A stretch of 64,000 nucleotides of DNA. It comes from Effrenium voratum. Lineage: Eukaryota > Sar > Dinophyceae > Suessiales > Symbiodiniaceae. The position numbers and the translations under genes are program-made. Each line of letters begins with the position of its first letter. Position 1 is the first letter of the stretch. Shown here one piece after another: positions 7,627 to 16,404 of this stretch. Below the pieces are notes generated by a model. That model was not told the DNA's origin. It did no database searches and saw nothing but the letters and a program-made list of their open reading frames with translations. The stretch lies in NCBI GenBank assembly GCA_963377175.1, contig CAUJNA010003295.1, positions 191,501 through 255,500 on the forward strand, written 5' to 3'.

Positions 7627-8637
7627 TTATTTCTTACCTTTACCCTTAAAACTTGCCTTGAGTTCTTCTATTCTACCTCTGCTTAAATTTGCTATCCAAC
7701 CGCCGTTATCAATAGTGTCTAAAGCCATATCCACTAAATATTCTTTGTATGTTCTCGCCTTGCCTCTTCCTTTTTGTTTCAATTCTTCTTGTATTTCGCT
7801 TTCTTCTGGCACTTGAATTCCTCTTAAATAAAACTGAAATTTAATATCATTTACTGTTAAATTAGGGTTGTCTTTCCAGTAAGCGGGACTAATAGTATTA
7901 TCTATTGTTGTTTTAAACAATGGCGTCATTGGCAATGGTGGTGGTTGTTGGGTTGTTGCACTTGATGCTCCTGTTGCTTGTTGAACTGGTGTCGCGTCAA
8001 AATTGTCATCTACTGCTTGAGGTGATTGTTCAACATCTTCTACGCGCATTGTTTGCTGGTCGTCTGCTACTGCTTCACCTGCTGGGGCTTGTCGTGGTTC
8101 TGTTGGTGCTGATTGTTTGTTTGTCACCATTCTATGAAATAGTGTCCCGCCCATCTCTCTTAAATTTGACGCCATCGCTCTGCCTACTTCTTCCGCTTTC
8201 CGCTTTGTTGCAGTTGCTATATCTTGTAATTGTGTATCTACCATTGCCTCGTGTTGTCTTGTCGTTTGTTGTGGTGTTGAAAAGTCATATTCGTCTGCTA
8301 TTGCTTGGTCGTTTGTATGCTGTGGTGTATCTGCATCCATCTTATGAACTGCATATGTGTGTCCGTTTCTGTGTGCTTCCCGTCTCATCATTATCTCTCT
8401 CATTTGCCTGTCTAATATTCTCATTTGTTGGTCTTTCAATAATTCTAAATGGTCGCTTCCATCAAAAAAACTACCCTGAGGACTTGCTTTAAAAAAGGTA
8501 GCATCTCGGTTAGGTAGTTTTCCCGTTATTAAATCATTTTCGCCTATTAAATTAGCGATTTCTTCATAGGTAGGTCGTCGTTTCAATCCAAATTTTGCAT
8601 ATGGATTTATTAATTCTAAACTTGCTGTAGTTGCCAT
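7627..8637 (-). CDS. Probable PLV virion-associated protein
   Basis: A 336-residue protein. Residues 1-90 contain an ordered segment with NPYAKFGLKRRPTYEEI and repeated RQMREIMMRRE-type basic helix (about 70-90). The middle (about 100-250) is Q/T/A/P-rich and disordered. The C-terminus is again ordered: TYKEYLVDMALDTI...WIANLSRGRIEELKASFKGKGKK, with a basic end. The N-terminal motif has the look of conserved PLV proteins located next to capsid genes, but I cannot name a family. Placement two genes downstream of the major capsid gene in the same direction suggests an internal or minor virion role. Confidence 0.6.
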   Translation of the reverse strand: MATTASLELINPYAKFGLKRRPTYEEIANLIGENDLITGKLPNRDATFFKASPQGSFFDGSDHLELLKDQQMRILDRQMREIMMRREAHRNGHTYAVHKMDADTPQHTNDQAIADEYDFSTPQQTTRQHEAMVDTQLQDIATATKRKAEEVGRAMASNLREMGGTLFHRMVTNKQSAPTEPRQAPAGEAVADDQQTMRVEDVEQSPQAVDDNFDATPVQQATGASSATTQQPPPLPMTPLFKTTIDNTISPAYWKDNPNLTVNDIKFQFYLRGIQVPEESEIQEELKQKGRGKARTYKEYLVDMALDTIDNGGWIANLSRGRIEELKASFKGKGKK

Positions 8638-8759
8638 ATTGATATAATATTAATTAGAAAATATTGTTAATAATATTTTTGTGAAACATATTATTAATAA
8701 TAGGATGTTATTGCAAATGATATGTTGTGAAAAATATTATTAATCTATATCAATACATT
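8638..8759. promoter_or_regulatory. Palindromic intergenic region
   Basis: 122 bp of AT-rich DNA bounded by the inverted pair TATTGATATA (8637-8646) and TATATCAATA (8746-8755), with a further self-complementary stretch in between (AAAATATT..AATATTTT near 8660). It separates the 3' end of 8760-9110 from the start of 7627-8637, so it could combine a 3'-end hairpin and a promoter. Confidence 0.4.
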
Positions 8760-9110
8760 TTAAGTAAATATTAACTTTTTTGTATCTTCATACCATTTAT
8801 TTAAATGTTCTTTTGTTGCATGTGGTAAGTTAGGACGATATAATTCGCCCATCATTCTATCCAGCTCATTTACATAGTTTGCTCTCTTATTTCCTTCGTC
8901 AATCTTTTTCCTTAATGCTACCGATGCTTCTTGTGAGTTTCTTAACTTCATTTGTTCGTGTAGGTGTTTTAGATATTCTGTATCTTTTAGATCAAATGGA
9001 CTATATTTAATTTGTGAGGATTGTAAAAATACTTTACCTTTATTTTTTAAATTATTTCGTTTATGAAATTTATACATTATATATTTATCATAGATTTTAA
9101 TTTTAATCAT
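8760..9110 (-). CDS. Small basic protein overlapping the capsid gene
   Basis: About 117 residues from the ATG at 9108-9110; the longer frame beginning at 9125 would need a GTG. The start overlaps the capsid gene's stop (ATGATTAA arrangement), indicating translational or at least transcriptional coupling. The N-terminus is very basic (IKIKIYDKYIMYKFHKRNNLKNKGK); the rest is charged and helical with repeated L/M positions (YLKHLHEQMKLR, VNELDRMMGEL). Immediate coupling to the major capsid gene makes a virion or scaffold role likely. No named family recognised. Confidence 0.6.
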   Translation of the reverse strand: MIKIKIYDKYIMYKFHKRNNLKNKGKVFLQSSQIKYSPFDLKDTEYLKHLHEQMKLRNSQEASVALRKKIDEGNKRANYVNELDRMMGELYRPNLPHATKEHLNKWYEDTKKLIFT

Positions 9111-10686
9111 AGAGCACAGATCCACTTTCCCTCAATTCCAGAACAGACTCCGAAATCATATGTACAAATAATTCTCGCACATCTTCATCGGTTGTGAATG
9201 ACTTGTTTGACCCTTTCAATTTAAAAACGAGTAAGCCGCCCATTTTCGTATTCTGGCCTGTAAAATTAGTGTCTGCCATTTTCTCGAACGAAATCCCAAT
9301 AACAAATTTATCTTCTCTGTAGCGTTTGTAGGAAATGCTAAATGCATCTTGATCAGGGTTCAAATAGTGTAATGTTCGTTTTAAATAATATGCAGTTTCT
9401 GCCATTGATTGAGATTCAAACTCTGGATATTTCTTATTATTAATTTGTAATTGCCAAGTCAAATCTAATTCAGAATTTTGAAAACCTTTACCTTGGAAAC
9501 GCTCACGATCAGCGCCATCTGGATCAGGACCGTCAAAGATTCTTGAATTAATCATAGGATTGTAAAAGTAATTCCATCGCTTGTAAATATAATTATCGTG
9601 TCTGTAGTAAATATTATTATCAGCATCTACACCTGCTCTTGGTGGGCGATAGAGAGTAATAAAACAACCATTTAATTTAGAAGCGGATTTAACAATGTTC
9701 ATATTAATTTCAGTTCCTGCCGCGTTGAATGATTGTGTCATAGTGTGATACATTGGAAATACTAATTTCAAACTTTGACCCTCTAACAAATGTTTTACTA
9801 TATTATTGTTGACCGTGTTGTCCAATTGTATTACCTCAGCTCGTATGATTACATTATTTAATTCCCACAAGGTGCTGGTATCTCCAGTTGTGAAATAATA
9901 ACCTTTGGCATCATTTTGAGTATTGACATCAGTAACGGTAAAGGGTGCAATAACTGGCGCATGTTCGTCTGATACAATTGTAAATTCCAATTCAAGGGGA
10001 GCATAACGAAGAGGTAAATAATAATTGCTTTCTAACAGTCCGCATACCGGTTTATGTCCTAATCGCATATAACCATTAGCGCCGGGAATTCCTGCTACCG
10101 AATGGCGAGTATATCGCGATGTTAAGTCTCCCCAATTGTTATGGTCTTTTGTAGTTGAAATTGTAACTGCCGCAGGGCCGGCGGTGGGATTGGTTCGTGT
10201 ATTGACATCAATAAATTCTGCCAATCCAGTAGCATATGTGTGTCGCCAGTCATCATCCCAACGAGGATTAGCGCCACTTTCTAAATCGTCCATATCTCTG
10301 GCATCTTGACTTTTAAAGGAATTATACAATTCGCAATGTCTATTGTATTCAATAATATCTTGAACTTGCTGACCTCCAACAGTGCATCTATAACGACTGA
10401 AGAAGGATGACAAATTACCTAACGGGCGTAAAAAATGGCTTCGTGTTCCGTCGGTGTTTTGAAGATTGGCAAACAAACGAATAGAAGATAAATCAATATA
10501 TGTGTTGTCTTCACCTGATATGTGAAATCTAATTTGTTTATTACCTGCTTTCGGGTTATAAACATTACTACCCGATGGAAAATAATTAACGTGTCGTCGG
10601 CCTGTGATATATTGTGCTGTTTCTGGAAGTCCAAAATTTAGCGAGTTAATCATTGTAGTTTCTGATTCGGCGATTATATTATCCAT
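9103..10686 (-). CDS. MCP: Major capsid protein (PLV double-jelly-roll type)
   Basis: A 527-residue protein, within the size range of PLV/virophage-type capsid proteins, which form pseudo-hexameric trimers of two jelly rolls. Characteristic N-terminal features are visible: ITGRRHVNYFPSGSNVY (about 26-42), then IRFHISGEDNTYIDLSSIRLFANL, PLGNLSSFFSRYRCTVGGQ and VQDIIEYNRHCELYNSF (to about 127). These match the pattern of PLV capsid N-terminal strands as I know them. A second beta-rich half follows, with aromatic YYLPLRYAPLELEFTI (in part). The frame is intact. It is first in a leftward unit; 8760-9110 overlaps its end. A search against PLV capsid profiles would settle the subgroup. Confidence 0.9.
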   Translation of the reverse strand: MDNIIAESETTMINSLNFGLPETAQYITGRRHVNYFPSGSNVYNPKAGNKQIRFHISGEDNTYIDLSSIRLFANLQNTDGTRSHFLRPLGNLSSFFSRYRCTVGGQQVQDIIEYNRHCELYNSFKSQDARDMDDLESGANPRWDDDWRHTYATGLAEFIDVNTRTNPTAGPAAVTISTTKDHNNWGDLTSRYTRHSVAGIPGANGYMRLGHKPVCGLLESNYYLPLRYAPLELEFTIVSDEHAPVIAPFTVTDVNTQNDAKGYYFTTGDTSTLWELNNVIIRAEVIQLDNTVNNNIVKHLLEGQSLKLVFPMYHTMTQSFNAAGTEINMNIVKSASKLNGCFITLYRPPRAGVDADNNIYYRHDNYIYKRWNYFYNPMINSRIFDGPDPDGADRERFQGKGFQNSELDLTWQLQINNKKYPEFESQSMAETAYYLKRTLHYLNPDQDAFSISYKRYREDKFVIGISFEKMADTNFTGQNTKMGGLLVFKLKGSNKSFTTDEDVRELFVHMISESVLELRESGSVLYD

Positions 10687-10704
10687 TACTTACATATGAT
10701 AAAC

Positions 10705-10935
10705 TTAGATTTTATTTTTTTTTATTTTTATATTTTTCTTATGTGAAAGCATTGTAGTAGAATTATTTGAAGTTGTATTTTTTATAGTATTTATTAAATA
10801 ATTGTTTTTTGTATCAACTATATCTTTTATAGTATCATAATCTAAATTCTTATATTGTTTATCGTATTTTGACGGTTCTTTTGTCAGTTTCTTCTCTAAT
10901 GGAATTTTGTTTTGTTTGTCTTTATTTCTAAACAT
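10705..10935 (-). CDS. Small Lys/Asn-rich hypothetical
   Basis: A 76-residue, very basic (K/N-rich) protein with a helical N-terminal half (DKQNKIPLEKKLTKEPSKYDKQ in part) and a basic Lys/Ile end. It lies 18 bp upstream of the major capsid gene in the same direction, and 8 bp downstream of 10944-11387, so it is part of one transcription unit. It could be a condensing or core protein, but the low complexity of AT-rich DNA makes a chance open frame possible. No family recognised. Confidence 0.45.
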   Translation of the reverse strand: MFRNKDKQNKIPLEKKLTKEPSKYDKQYKNLDYDTIKDIVDTKNNYLINTIKNTTSNNSTTMLSHKKNIKIKKNKI

Positions 10936-10943
10936 TATTAATA

Positions 10944-11387
10944 TTATTGAGATAATGTTAGTTCATTTACACGCTTTATACAATCTTCTAATTCGTCTCT
11001 ATACTTATACAAATAACTTAAATCATCTTCATCTAATGGAATTTTCTTTTCTTCTTGTTCTTTTAAAAAGTCGGTATAATCAACTCTACTATAATCTGTA
11101 TAATGTATTTTGTTATTTTCTGGATGTAATTTTAAGTAATCATTTTCATAATTAATAATTTCACTATACATGCCTATTATAAGTCCTTCAATATTACCTT
11201 TTCTGTAGTATAAATGATTTAAATCATTGCTTTCGTGCTCTTCCTTATCTTTATTTAACACTTCCTTGCCACAATGACATTCGTATTTACTATTTGATAT
11301 TTTGTATTCTTTCTCTTTCTCTCGCTCTATCAATCTTTCATAAGCATATTCAATATCATTGTCCCATTTCTCAGCATCAATACTCAT
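10944..11387 (-). CDS. Acidic protein with a CHC...H...H finger
   Basis: A 147-residue, strongly charged protein. Residues about 35-57 read ECHCGKEVLNKDKEEHESNDL followed by H, giving C-x-C-x(12)-H-x(6)-H spacing that resembles the closing fingers of the element's two GIY-YIG proteins. The remainder is Y/E/D-rich and helical. The N-terminus (SIDAEKWDNDIEYAYERLIEREKEKEY in part) suggests a short coiled coil. It sits in the capsid-lipase row. It probably binds nucleic acid or a partner protein; the function is unknown. Confidence 0.6.
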   Translation of the reverse strand: MSIDAEKWDNDIEYAYERLIEREKEKEYKISNSKYECHCGKEVLNKDKEEHESNDLNHLYYRKGNIEGLIIGMYSEIINYENDYLKLHPENNKIHYTDYSRVDYTDFLKEQEEKKIPLDEDDLSYLYKYRDELEDCIKRVNELTLSQ

Positions 11388-11418
11388 ATATAAGTTATAT
11401 ATATATACATTTATTTAT

Positions 11419-12201
11419 TTATTGTTCTGGTGTTGAATTAGGATTAAACCCGTTTGAAACTGCCGTAGTAGGATTAATTTCAGTCATACCTTGTCCTGTC
11501 CAATTATTGAAACTGTGTTTATCTAATAAGTTGTTGCTTTCTATTTCTCCAGTTATTGCTGCGTCATCAAACATTGCTATAGGATCTCCGCGATTTCTAA
11601 ATCGTAAGTATCGCGGGTTTTTCTGTTGATTACTTCCTGATACAAAAGGTGATGAATAAACAGTAGTAGCATATTTGTTTCCGTGTCTATTGTTAATTTC
11701 TTGAACAACGGATGAGCCGAGGGAATGGCCGACCAGTCTATTAACATCTGGATTTTTACTTAATTCTTCCATTGTGTCTTTATATCTTTCGCTTAATTGA
11801 ATATTATGAGTAGGAATAAAAAACAAATCTGCAATGACATCATTGACTTTGTGGCCTAGTCCTGTTTTAGCACCAGTGCCACCAATATATAATGTGTTAC
11901 CTATTCTTGTTATTCCATTCACATTTGAATACGCGGCGTCTAAACCCTTGACATCATCAATTTTATTTTTATTTTGAACATTGATTTCTTCGGCGTAGCG
12001 TGTTTTATGTTTCATTATTTGCTTATCAAAATGTTTATTGAAACCTCCTATTTTGTCTTCCAATTTCTTTTTATGGTTAAAAAATACATCTTCTATTAAA
12101 TCCTTACCTGCAGTATAAGCTTTATCACTTGCTATGCCTGCCATCATTTGCGTAGGCGATCTGCCTTCAATAGCACCTAATAATAATTGTCTTCCTATCA
12201 T
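11419..12201 (-). CDS. Alpha/beta-hydrolase (class 3-like lipase)
   Basis: A 260-residue protein with the nucleophile elbow GHSLGS (Ser160). Candidate triad partners are visible: Asp206 in RNRGDPIAMFDD and His229 in LDKHSFNNW. The N-terminal ~85 residues are helical and charged and start with MIGRQLLLGAIEGRSP, possibly a membrane-seeking segment. The catalytic order Ser-Asp-His and the spacing fit class 3 lipases. In a virion gene row the likely job is breaching a host membrane during entry or release, as proposed for lipase-like genes of related viruses; this is inference. It diverges from the penton gene across a 42-bp AT-only region. The frame is intact. Confidence 0.8.
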   Translation of the reverse strand: MIGRQLLLGAIEGRSPTQMMAGIASDKAYTAGKDLIEDVFFNHKKKLEDKIGGFNKHFDKQIMKHKTRYAEEINVQNKNKIDDVKGLDAAYSNVNGITRIGNTLYIGGTGAKTGLGHKVNDVIADLFFIPTHNIQLSERYKDTMEELSKNPDVNRLVGHSLGSSVVQEINNRHGNKYATTVYSSPFVSGSNQQKNPRYLRFRNRGDPIAMFDDAAITGEIESNNLLDKHSFNNWTGQGMTEINPTTAVSNGFNPNSTPEQ

Positions 12202-12243
12202 ATAATAATAATTATATAATAATTTCTATTGTATATTATATTT
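12202..12243. promoter_or_regulatory. Divergent AT-only promoter region
   Basis: 42 bp of nearly pure A/T between the divergent starts of the lipase (12201) and penton (12244) genes, with repeated TATAATAATAATTATATAAT. Signals for both directions must lie here or inside the genes. Confidence 0.35.
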
Positions 12244-13097
12244 ATGAGTGATAGGTTAACATATAAAAAAATCTATGTTGATAGTGCCTACAGATTGCAA
12301 GAAAGTAATTCTACCAGCGATTTTATTATAGAACTTGACCAAAACTTTGAAATTCCACCAAGAACAAAAATGTTCGTGACAGAGTGTTCATTCAGCACTC
12401 CGTTTTATACAACAGAGAAAGGGTTTTACGAACGCTTCTATATTATGTTGTATAATAGTTCCAATGTCTTATTAAGAAGCACTGCCGTTGATGTATCCGG
12501 TGAAATTTATTATGCCAATCAATTATCATTTAAAATACAATCAGAATTAAACACGGCATTTAATGATATTGTGCCTGACTTATTCTTAACAGTATATGGA
12601 CAAAGCGAGAGAAAGATGGAGCTTAAATTAAATGACCCTCTAACTTACAAAATCAAAATACCTACAGATGAAGAATTAGAAACTTATGTAAATGGCGAAT
12701 GGAACAGAGGACAGTTTGAATATGACAATTTAAGACCAAAATCTATTAATTATTTATTAAGTAATTATATTGCCTATGATCCTGCGTCATCTTGGTTAAG
12801 TGGATACTTAATTTAGTTCCTTTTCAGAATGTATATATTAACTCACCTCAACTAAGCGACTACAAATATTCAGCACCTAATAATTTTAGTAGTTCAGTAA
12901 TTAAAAAAGTTCAAATTAATCAACAACTTGGTGGTGTTATTAGCGACTACACCTCACCTATATATGCAGATTTTATTGATGTAGGCGGTACAAATATTAA
13001 GAGACTACACTTTAAAATTACAACCTCAAGAAACGAAGTTATTGATTTTCACGGCGTACCCATACAGTTCTCACTTTTGTTTCAGTTAGATAATTGA
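12244..13097 (+). pseudogene. Penton/minor capsid protein, frameshifted
   Basis: The ATG at 12244 (MSDRLTYKKIYVDSAYR) opens a frame ending at the TAG at 12814-12816; the next frame, open from 12792 but only from a TTG, carries the rest (LVPFQNVYINSPQL ... IDFHGVPIQFSLLFQ) to 13097. The C-terminal pattern (YI.SP.L, D..DVGG, LHF.., DFHG.P..FSLLF) is that of PLV/polinton penton single-jelly-roll proteins, and the N-terminal part fits their first strands, so a single ~284-residue protein is broken by a 1-nt-type change near 12800-12815. It may be a real lesion or an assembly indel. It lies next to the lipase and upstream of the zinc-finger and fibre genes. Confidence 0.8.
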
Positions 13098-13115
13098 ATA
13101 TAAAATATTTCTCAA

Positions 13116-13133
13116 TTTGTCCATATAGACAAA
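13116..13133. terminator. Short hairpin after the penton gene
   Basis: TTTGTC and GACAAA pair around a 6-nt loop, 19 bp past the penton stop; a related GACAAAATATA copy follows at about 13151. It is a weak candidate for a 3'-end signal. Confidence 0.3.
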
Positions 13134-13178
13134 ATATATAAAAAAATATAGACAAAATATAATATATATATATATTAT

Positions 13179-13739
13179 ATGTCAGAAGTTGAACCTGAAA
13201 TTACTAATACAATTGAAGCAGACGCACCAGTAAATTAATTACCACCAATTGAAGAAGAAGAAGCACCAAAGGCAGAACCAATAATAGAACCAACACAAGA
13301 AATAAAACATGTAGAACCTCTTAAAAACAACTCAAAAACTCAAGCACGTAATGAAAAGAAAATAACATGTCCAAAATGTGCCAAAACTTTAACATTAAAA
13401 TCATACAGATACAGTCATGAACGCAATTGCCAGGGACCATTAGAAACTAAACCAATTAAATCAATCAAACCGAAAGCAGTTCCAATAGCAAAACCCCAAA
13501 AGGTAGAATACAACGAAGTAGCGTACAACGAAGAAAATCAACAACCACAACCGCAACAAAACAATATAATAGCGAACACCCCGCCCCCAAGAAGATCGCA
13601 ACCACAACCGCCTCCAAACCCGCTACACAATATAGCACAGCATTACCAATTATTGCAAAATGAATATTTGAGACAGAAGCAAGAAAAATATAATGCATTA
13701 AATAAAGGTATATTTGGTTCAAGAGGAAAGAAAAGATAA
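13179..13739 (+). pseudogene. Zinc-finger protein with in-frame nonsense codon
   Basis: An ATG at 13179 opens a frame that meets TAA at 13236-13238 after 19 codons, then stays open for 166 more codons to the TAA at 13737-13739. No ATG lies between the nonsense codon and the finger. The product would be ~186 residues: an acidic E/P/A-rich start on both sides of the stop, a CPKC-x12-H-x3-C finger (about residues 67-86), a P/Q/N-rich linker and a basic C-terminus ending RGKKR. The same composition on both sides of the stop shows it is one gene interrupted. It lies between penton and fibre, so a virion or regulatory role is possible. No named family. Confidence 0.65.
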
Positions 13740-13774
13740 AATATAATTATTATATAACCTACTATATAATAATT

Positions 13775-15901
13775 ATGTTTTCAACATTATCACTGGACGG
13801 CTCAAGTAGAATTGTAGCAAGTGAATTAGTATTAATAAATTCAACAGAACCATCAACGTTAAGCAGTGTTTATGCTACAAAACAAGAATTAGCAGACACA
13901 GCAGGATCATTAGGTGGAGGTTATACAATTGAAGAAGTTGATGCTCTTATTTTAGCACAGAAAAATAAGATAGATGCCAATATTTTAGATATTACTGAAT
14001 TAAACGCAACATCAACAACTATGTTTAATGAACAAGTAAATCAAAACGCAACAATTACAAGCAACTTTAATAATATAACAGCACACGGATTAACCATAAC
14101 TTCAATACTACCGACTATATCAGCAAATACAATTAAACTTGATTCTAATTTTAATAACATTAGTTCGAATACACATTTAATCAGTAATTTAAATGCTACA
14201 ATAACATCGCATATATCATTAATTGACACAAACATTAATAACATAACAGGACACGGAAACACAATAACAACCATTCTTACAGATATAGCAGATTTACAAG
14301 CAGGAGCGGGCGCTTCTTGGACTACAGCTGAAAAAACAACTATTCAAGCAGATGTATCAACATTATATACAAACGATACTAATTTATTCAATACTAACAC
14401 TGCTTACAGTAATACATTTGCTTCAATTATATCAGATAATAATATACAAGATGTATTAATAACTCAAAATTCAAACACAATAAATAGTTTAATATCAGCA
14501 GATTTACAAAAGCTAGATAAAATAGATACTAACGCTCAATCAGTAGCAGGTGCTATTAATTTTAGCGATAATGCAACTTTACATAGTGATTTAAATATGC
14601 TTACTACTGGTTCTATAATATGTAATAAGTTTAGCTGTACCCCTTCACCAAATTTAGGACTACAAATGACTTTTCAAATGTTTAATCGTGAATTTAATAT
14701 TAATAGAGATGGTAGAATGTGGATGTCAAGCTCAGGAGGCGTTTGGGAAACGCAAATCGGAGATGCTAATGTTGGTCGTGTGTGGGTTAAGGATAGATTC
14801 GGTTTAGGGGCAGTTGGCGTTGTTAATTATGTTTTAAATTGTGCTGGGCAAGCTCGATTTACAAGCGCTGTCCAGTTTATAGGAACAGACAGTGCAATAA
14901 GTCTTAACAATGGTTCATATTTAAATTTTAATAATAATGGTTCAATACGAAGATATACACCAGATGCTACAGAAGGTTTATATATGGCGCATAATAATTT
15001 TGTTGCTGTTAGTGTTGGCGATATTACTAATTCTTCTAATCAATATTTTATGTGCGACGGTGCTGTATCAAAAACCATATTCAATAAACCAGTTGATGTA
15101 TTAGGTGATGTATATACAAATGGCGATTTAACAATGGTTTCTGGTAAAAAGATTGAAGTCAATCAAGTTCAGTCAGTATCAGGAAATACTTTATTATTAC
15201 AAAATTCACCGAGTGGCAATGTTCAATTTGGCAACACATCAAAACTAATAATTGATAATGCTGAAATGTATGTCGATACAAATGATTTAATAATTAGGAA
15301 TAGCAACACTTCAAACTCTATTAATTTGGTTGTTGGATTATCTGCAACATATGCTGATAATAAAATTATTTTGAATAGTGGAAGCAATAGCGAATTGCGA
15401 GGCGATTGGACTATTGACGGCGATATGACTTTTGGAATTGCTCATAAAATCAATTTGAGACATTTAAATAGTGATGCTGTTTTAAGATTAGAAGCATCAA
15501 CAACTATTGATAGTTATATTGATGGCACTAAATATTTACAATTGGATGATACTCAATTTTCATCATTTAACGGATTTAATTTAAGTAGCGATAAGAGACT
15601 GAAAGATAATATAGAAGATGTAGAAGATGATACTGTAAATATGGTAAAAAACATTAAGATTAAAACATTTGTTAAGAATCAAAAAACCAGAAAAACTGAA
15701 TTAGGATGGATTGCTCAAGATGTTCAACAATACACAAATCCGAAATATAATATTGTAAATGATTCGGGAGAATACTTAACGATGTGTTATGATCGTATGG
15801 CTTGTATTAGTTGGGATGCTTTATCAAAACTAATCGATCGTGTAGAGTATTTGGAAAATGAAGTTTTTAAAAAGAAAAAGAAAAAAGACAAGTCTAAATA
15901 A
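13775..15901 (+). CDS. Trimeric fibre with S74 chaperone domain
   Basis: A 708-residue protein. Residues ~35-240 are a long N/T/S/I-rich region with repeated NFNNI..NT/..IT..L heptad-like units, typical of a trimeric coiled-coil shaft. Residues ~290-590 look beta-rich, with G/N-rich strands. The C-terminus is a Peptidase_S74 intramolecular chaperone: SSDKRLKDNI (from residue 604), TELGWIAQDVQ, and a closing coiled coil (LSKLIDRVEYLENEV) with a poly-Lys end. In phage and algal-virus fibres this domain trimerises the fibre and cuts itself off at the Ser of the SSDKRLK motif. It is the likely receptor-binding spike of the virion. The frame is intact; the gene converges on 15993-16280 across a hairpin. 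Confidence 0.9.
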   Translation: MFSTLSLDGSSRIVASELVLINSTEPSTLSSVYATKQELADTAGSLGGGYTIEEVDALILAQKNKIDANILDITELNATSTTMFNEQVNQNATITSNFNNITAHGLTITSILPTISANTIKLDSNFNNISSNTHLISNLNATITSHISLIDTNINNITGHGNTITTILTDIADLQAGAGASWTTAEKTTIQADVSTLYTNDTNLFNTNTAYSNTFASIISDNNIQDVLITQNSNTINSLISADLQKLDKIDTNAQSVAGAINFSDNATLHSDLNMLTTGSIICNKFSCTPSPNLGLQMTFQMFNREFNINRDGRMWMSSSGGVWETQIGDANVGRVWVKDRFGLGAVGVVNYVLNCAGQARFTSAVQFIGTDSAISLNNGSYLNFNNNGSIRRYTPDATEGLYMAHNNFVAVSVGDITNSSNQYFMCDGAVSKTIFNKPVDVLGDVYTNGDLTMVSGKKIEVNQVQSVSGNTLLLQNSPSGNVQFGNTSKLIIDNAEMYVDTNDLIIRNSNTSNSINLVVGLSATYADNKIILNSGSNSELRGDWTIDGDMTFGIAHKINLRHLNSDAVLRLEASTTIDSYIDGTKYLQLDDTQFSSFNGFNLSSDKRLKDNIEDVEDDTVNMVKNIKIKTFVKNQKTRKTELGWIAQDVQQYTNPKYNIVNDSGEYLTMCYDRMACISWDALSKLIDRVEYLENEVFKKKKKKDKSK

Positions 15902-15961
15902 TATAATATGATCCAAGACATGGAGAAACGATTTAGAATTAAAATTATTAAAAATGATTAA

Positions 15962-15984
15962 TTTAATCATAATCAATGATTAAA
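15962..15984. terminator. Hairpin between convergent genes
   Basis: TTTAATCAT (15962-15970) pairs perfectly with ATGATTAAA (15976-15984) over a 5-nt loop. It lies between the plus-strand fibre gene (ends 15901) and the minus-strand gene ending at 15993, the same arrangement as at 6513-6544. Confidence 0.5.
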
Positions 15985-15992
15985 TAAACCAA

Positions 15993-16280
15993 TTATTCTA
16001 CACCACTCGGCATTTTCAGCCCGTAATCTTCAAATTTGTATTTTCTTGGGAAGCCAGTTTTTTGTTTTGGTTTGTGTTCTTCGGGTGCCATTTCAATGCC
16101 ACTCTCTTTAATCATTTTATCTAATCTTTTTCTATGTGCGGTGTTTAGAGCATTTTGCCTTTTTTTGGCTTTGTATGCTTCATCGTCTCTGACTTTATAA
16201 TAATAGAGTCGGTTGTAATACGCCAGCATTGTTTTTATTTCTTCCAGTGTCAAGTCGTCGGGGTGTTTGTCTGTGATCAT
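15993..16280 (-). CDS. Small basic hypothetical protein
   Basis: A 95-residue protein, basic and helical in the middle (YNRLYYYKVRDDEAYKAKKRQ in part; TAHRKRLDKMIKESG), with a Pro/Lys-rich stretch and a hydrophilic end. The aromatic-basic helix could contact DNA. It is the only leftward gene in the right half of the element and is read away from the polymerase-helicase gene, with a ~124-bp AT-rich divergent region between their starts. Its GC content is somewhat higher than that of its neighbours. No family recognised. Confidence 0.55.
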   Translation of the reverse strand: MITDKHPDDLTLEEIKTMLAYYNRLYYYKVRDDEAYKAKKRQNALNTAHRKRLDKMIKESGIEMAPEEHKPKQKTGFPRKYKFEDYGLKMPSGVE

Positions 16281-16404
16281 TACTATAATATTATATGTAA
16301 CATTTCTTTAAGACATTTTATAGGAAATTAATTTAAATATGAATTCTTCCCTAAATTACACCTAAAGAAAAAATAATATTAATAATTAATATCTAAAATA
16401 TATT
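16281..16404. promoter_or_regulatory. Divergent intergenic region
   Basis: AT-rich gap between the starts at 16280 (minus) and 16405 (plus), ending in AATAATATTAATAATTAAT directly ahead of the polymerase-helicase start. It probably carries signals for both genes. Confidence 0.35.

Noticed and set aside
7068..8492. Plus-strand frames opposite 6785-8637
   Set aside because: Leu/Val/Ser-rich shadows of the minus-strand genes.
9111..9125. Extended start of the small gene beside the capsid gene
   Set aside because: It would need a GTG; the ATG at 9108-9110 fits the overlap with the capsid stop.
13465..13722. Minus-strand 85-codon frame
   Set aside because: Shadow of the zinc-finger gene at 13179-13739; no motif.
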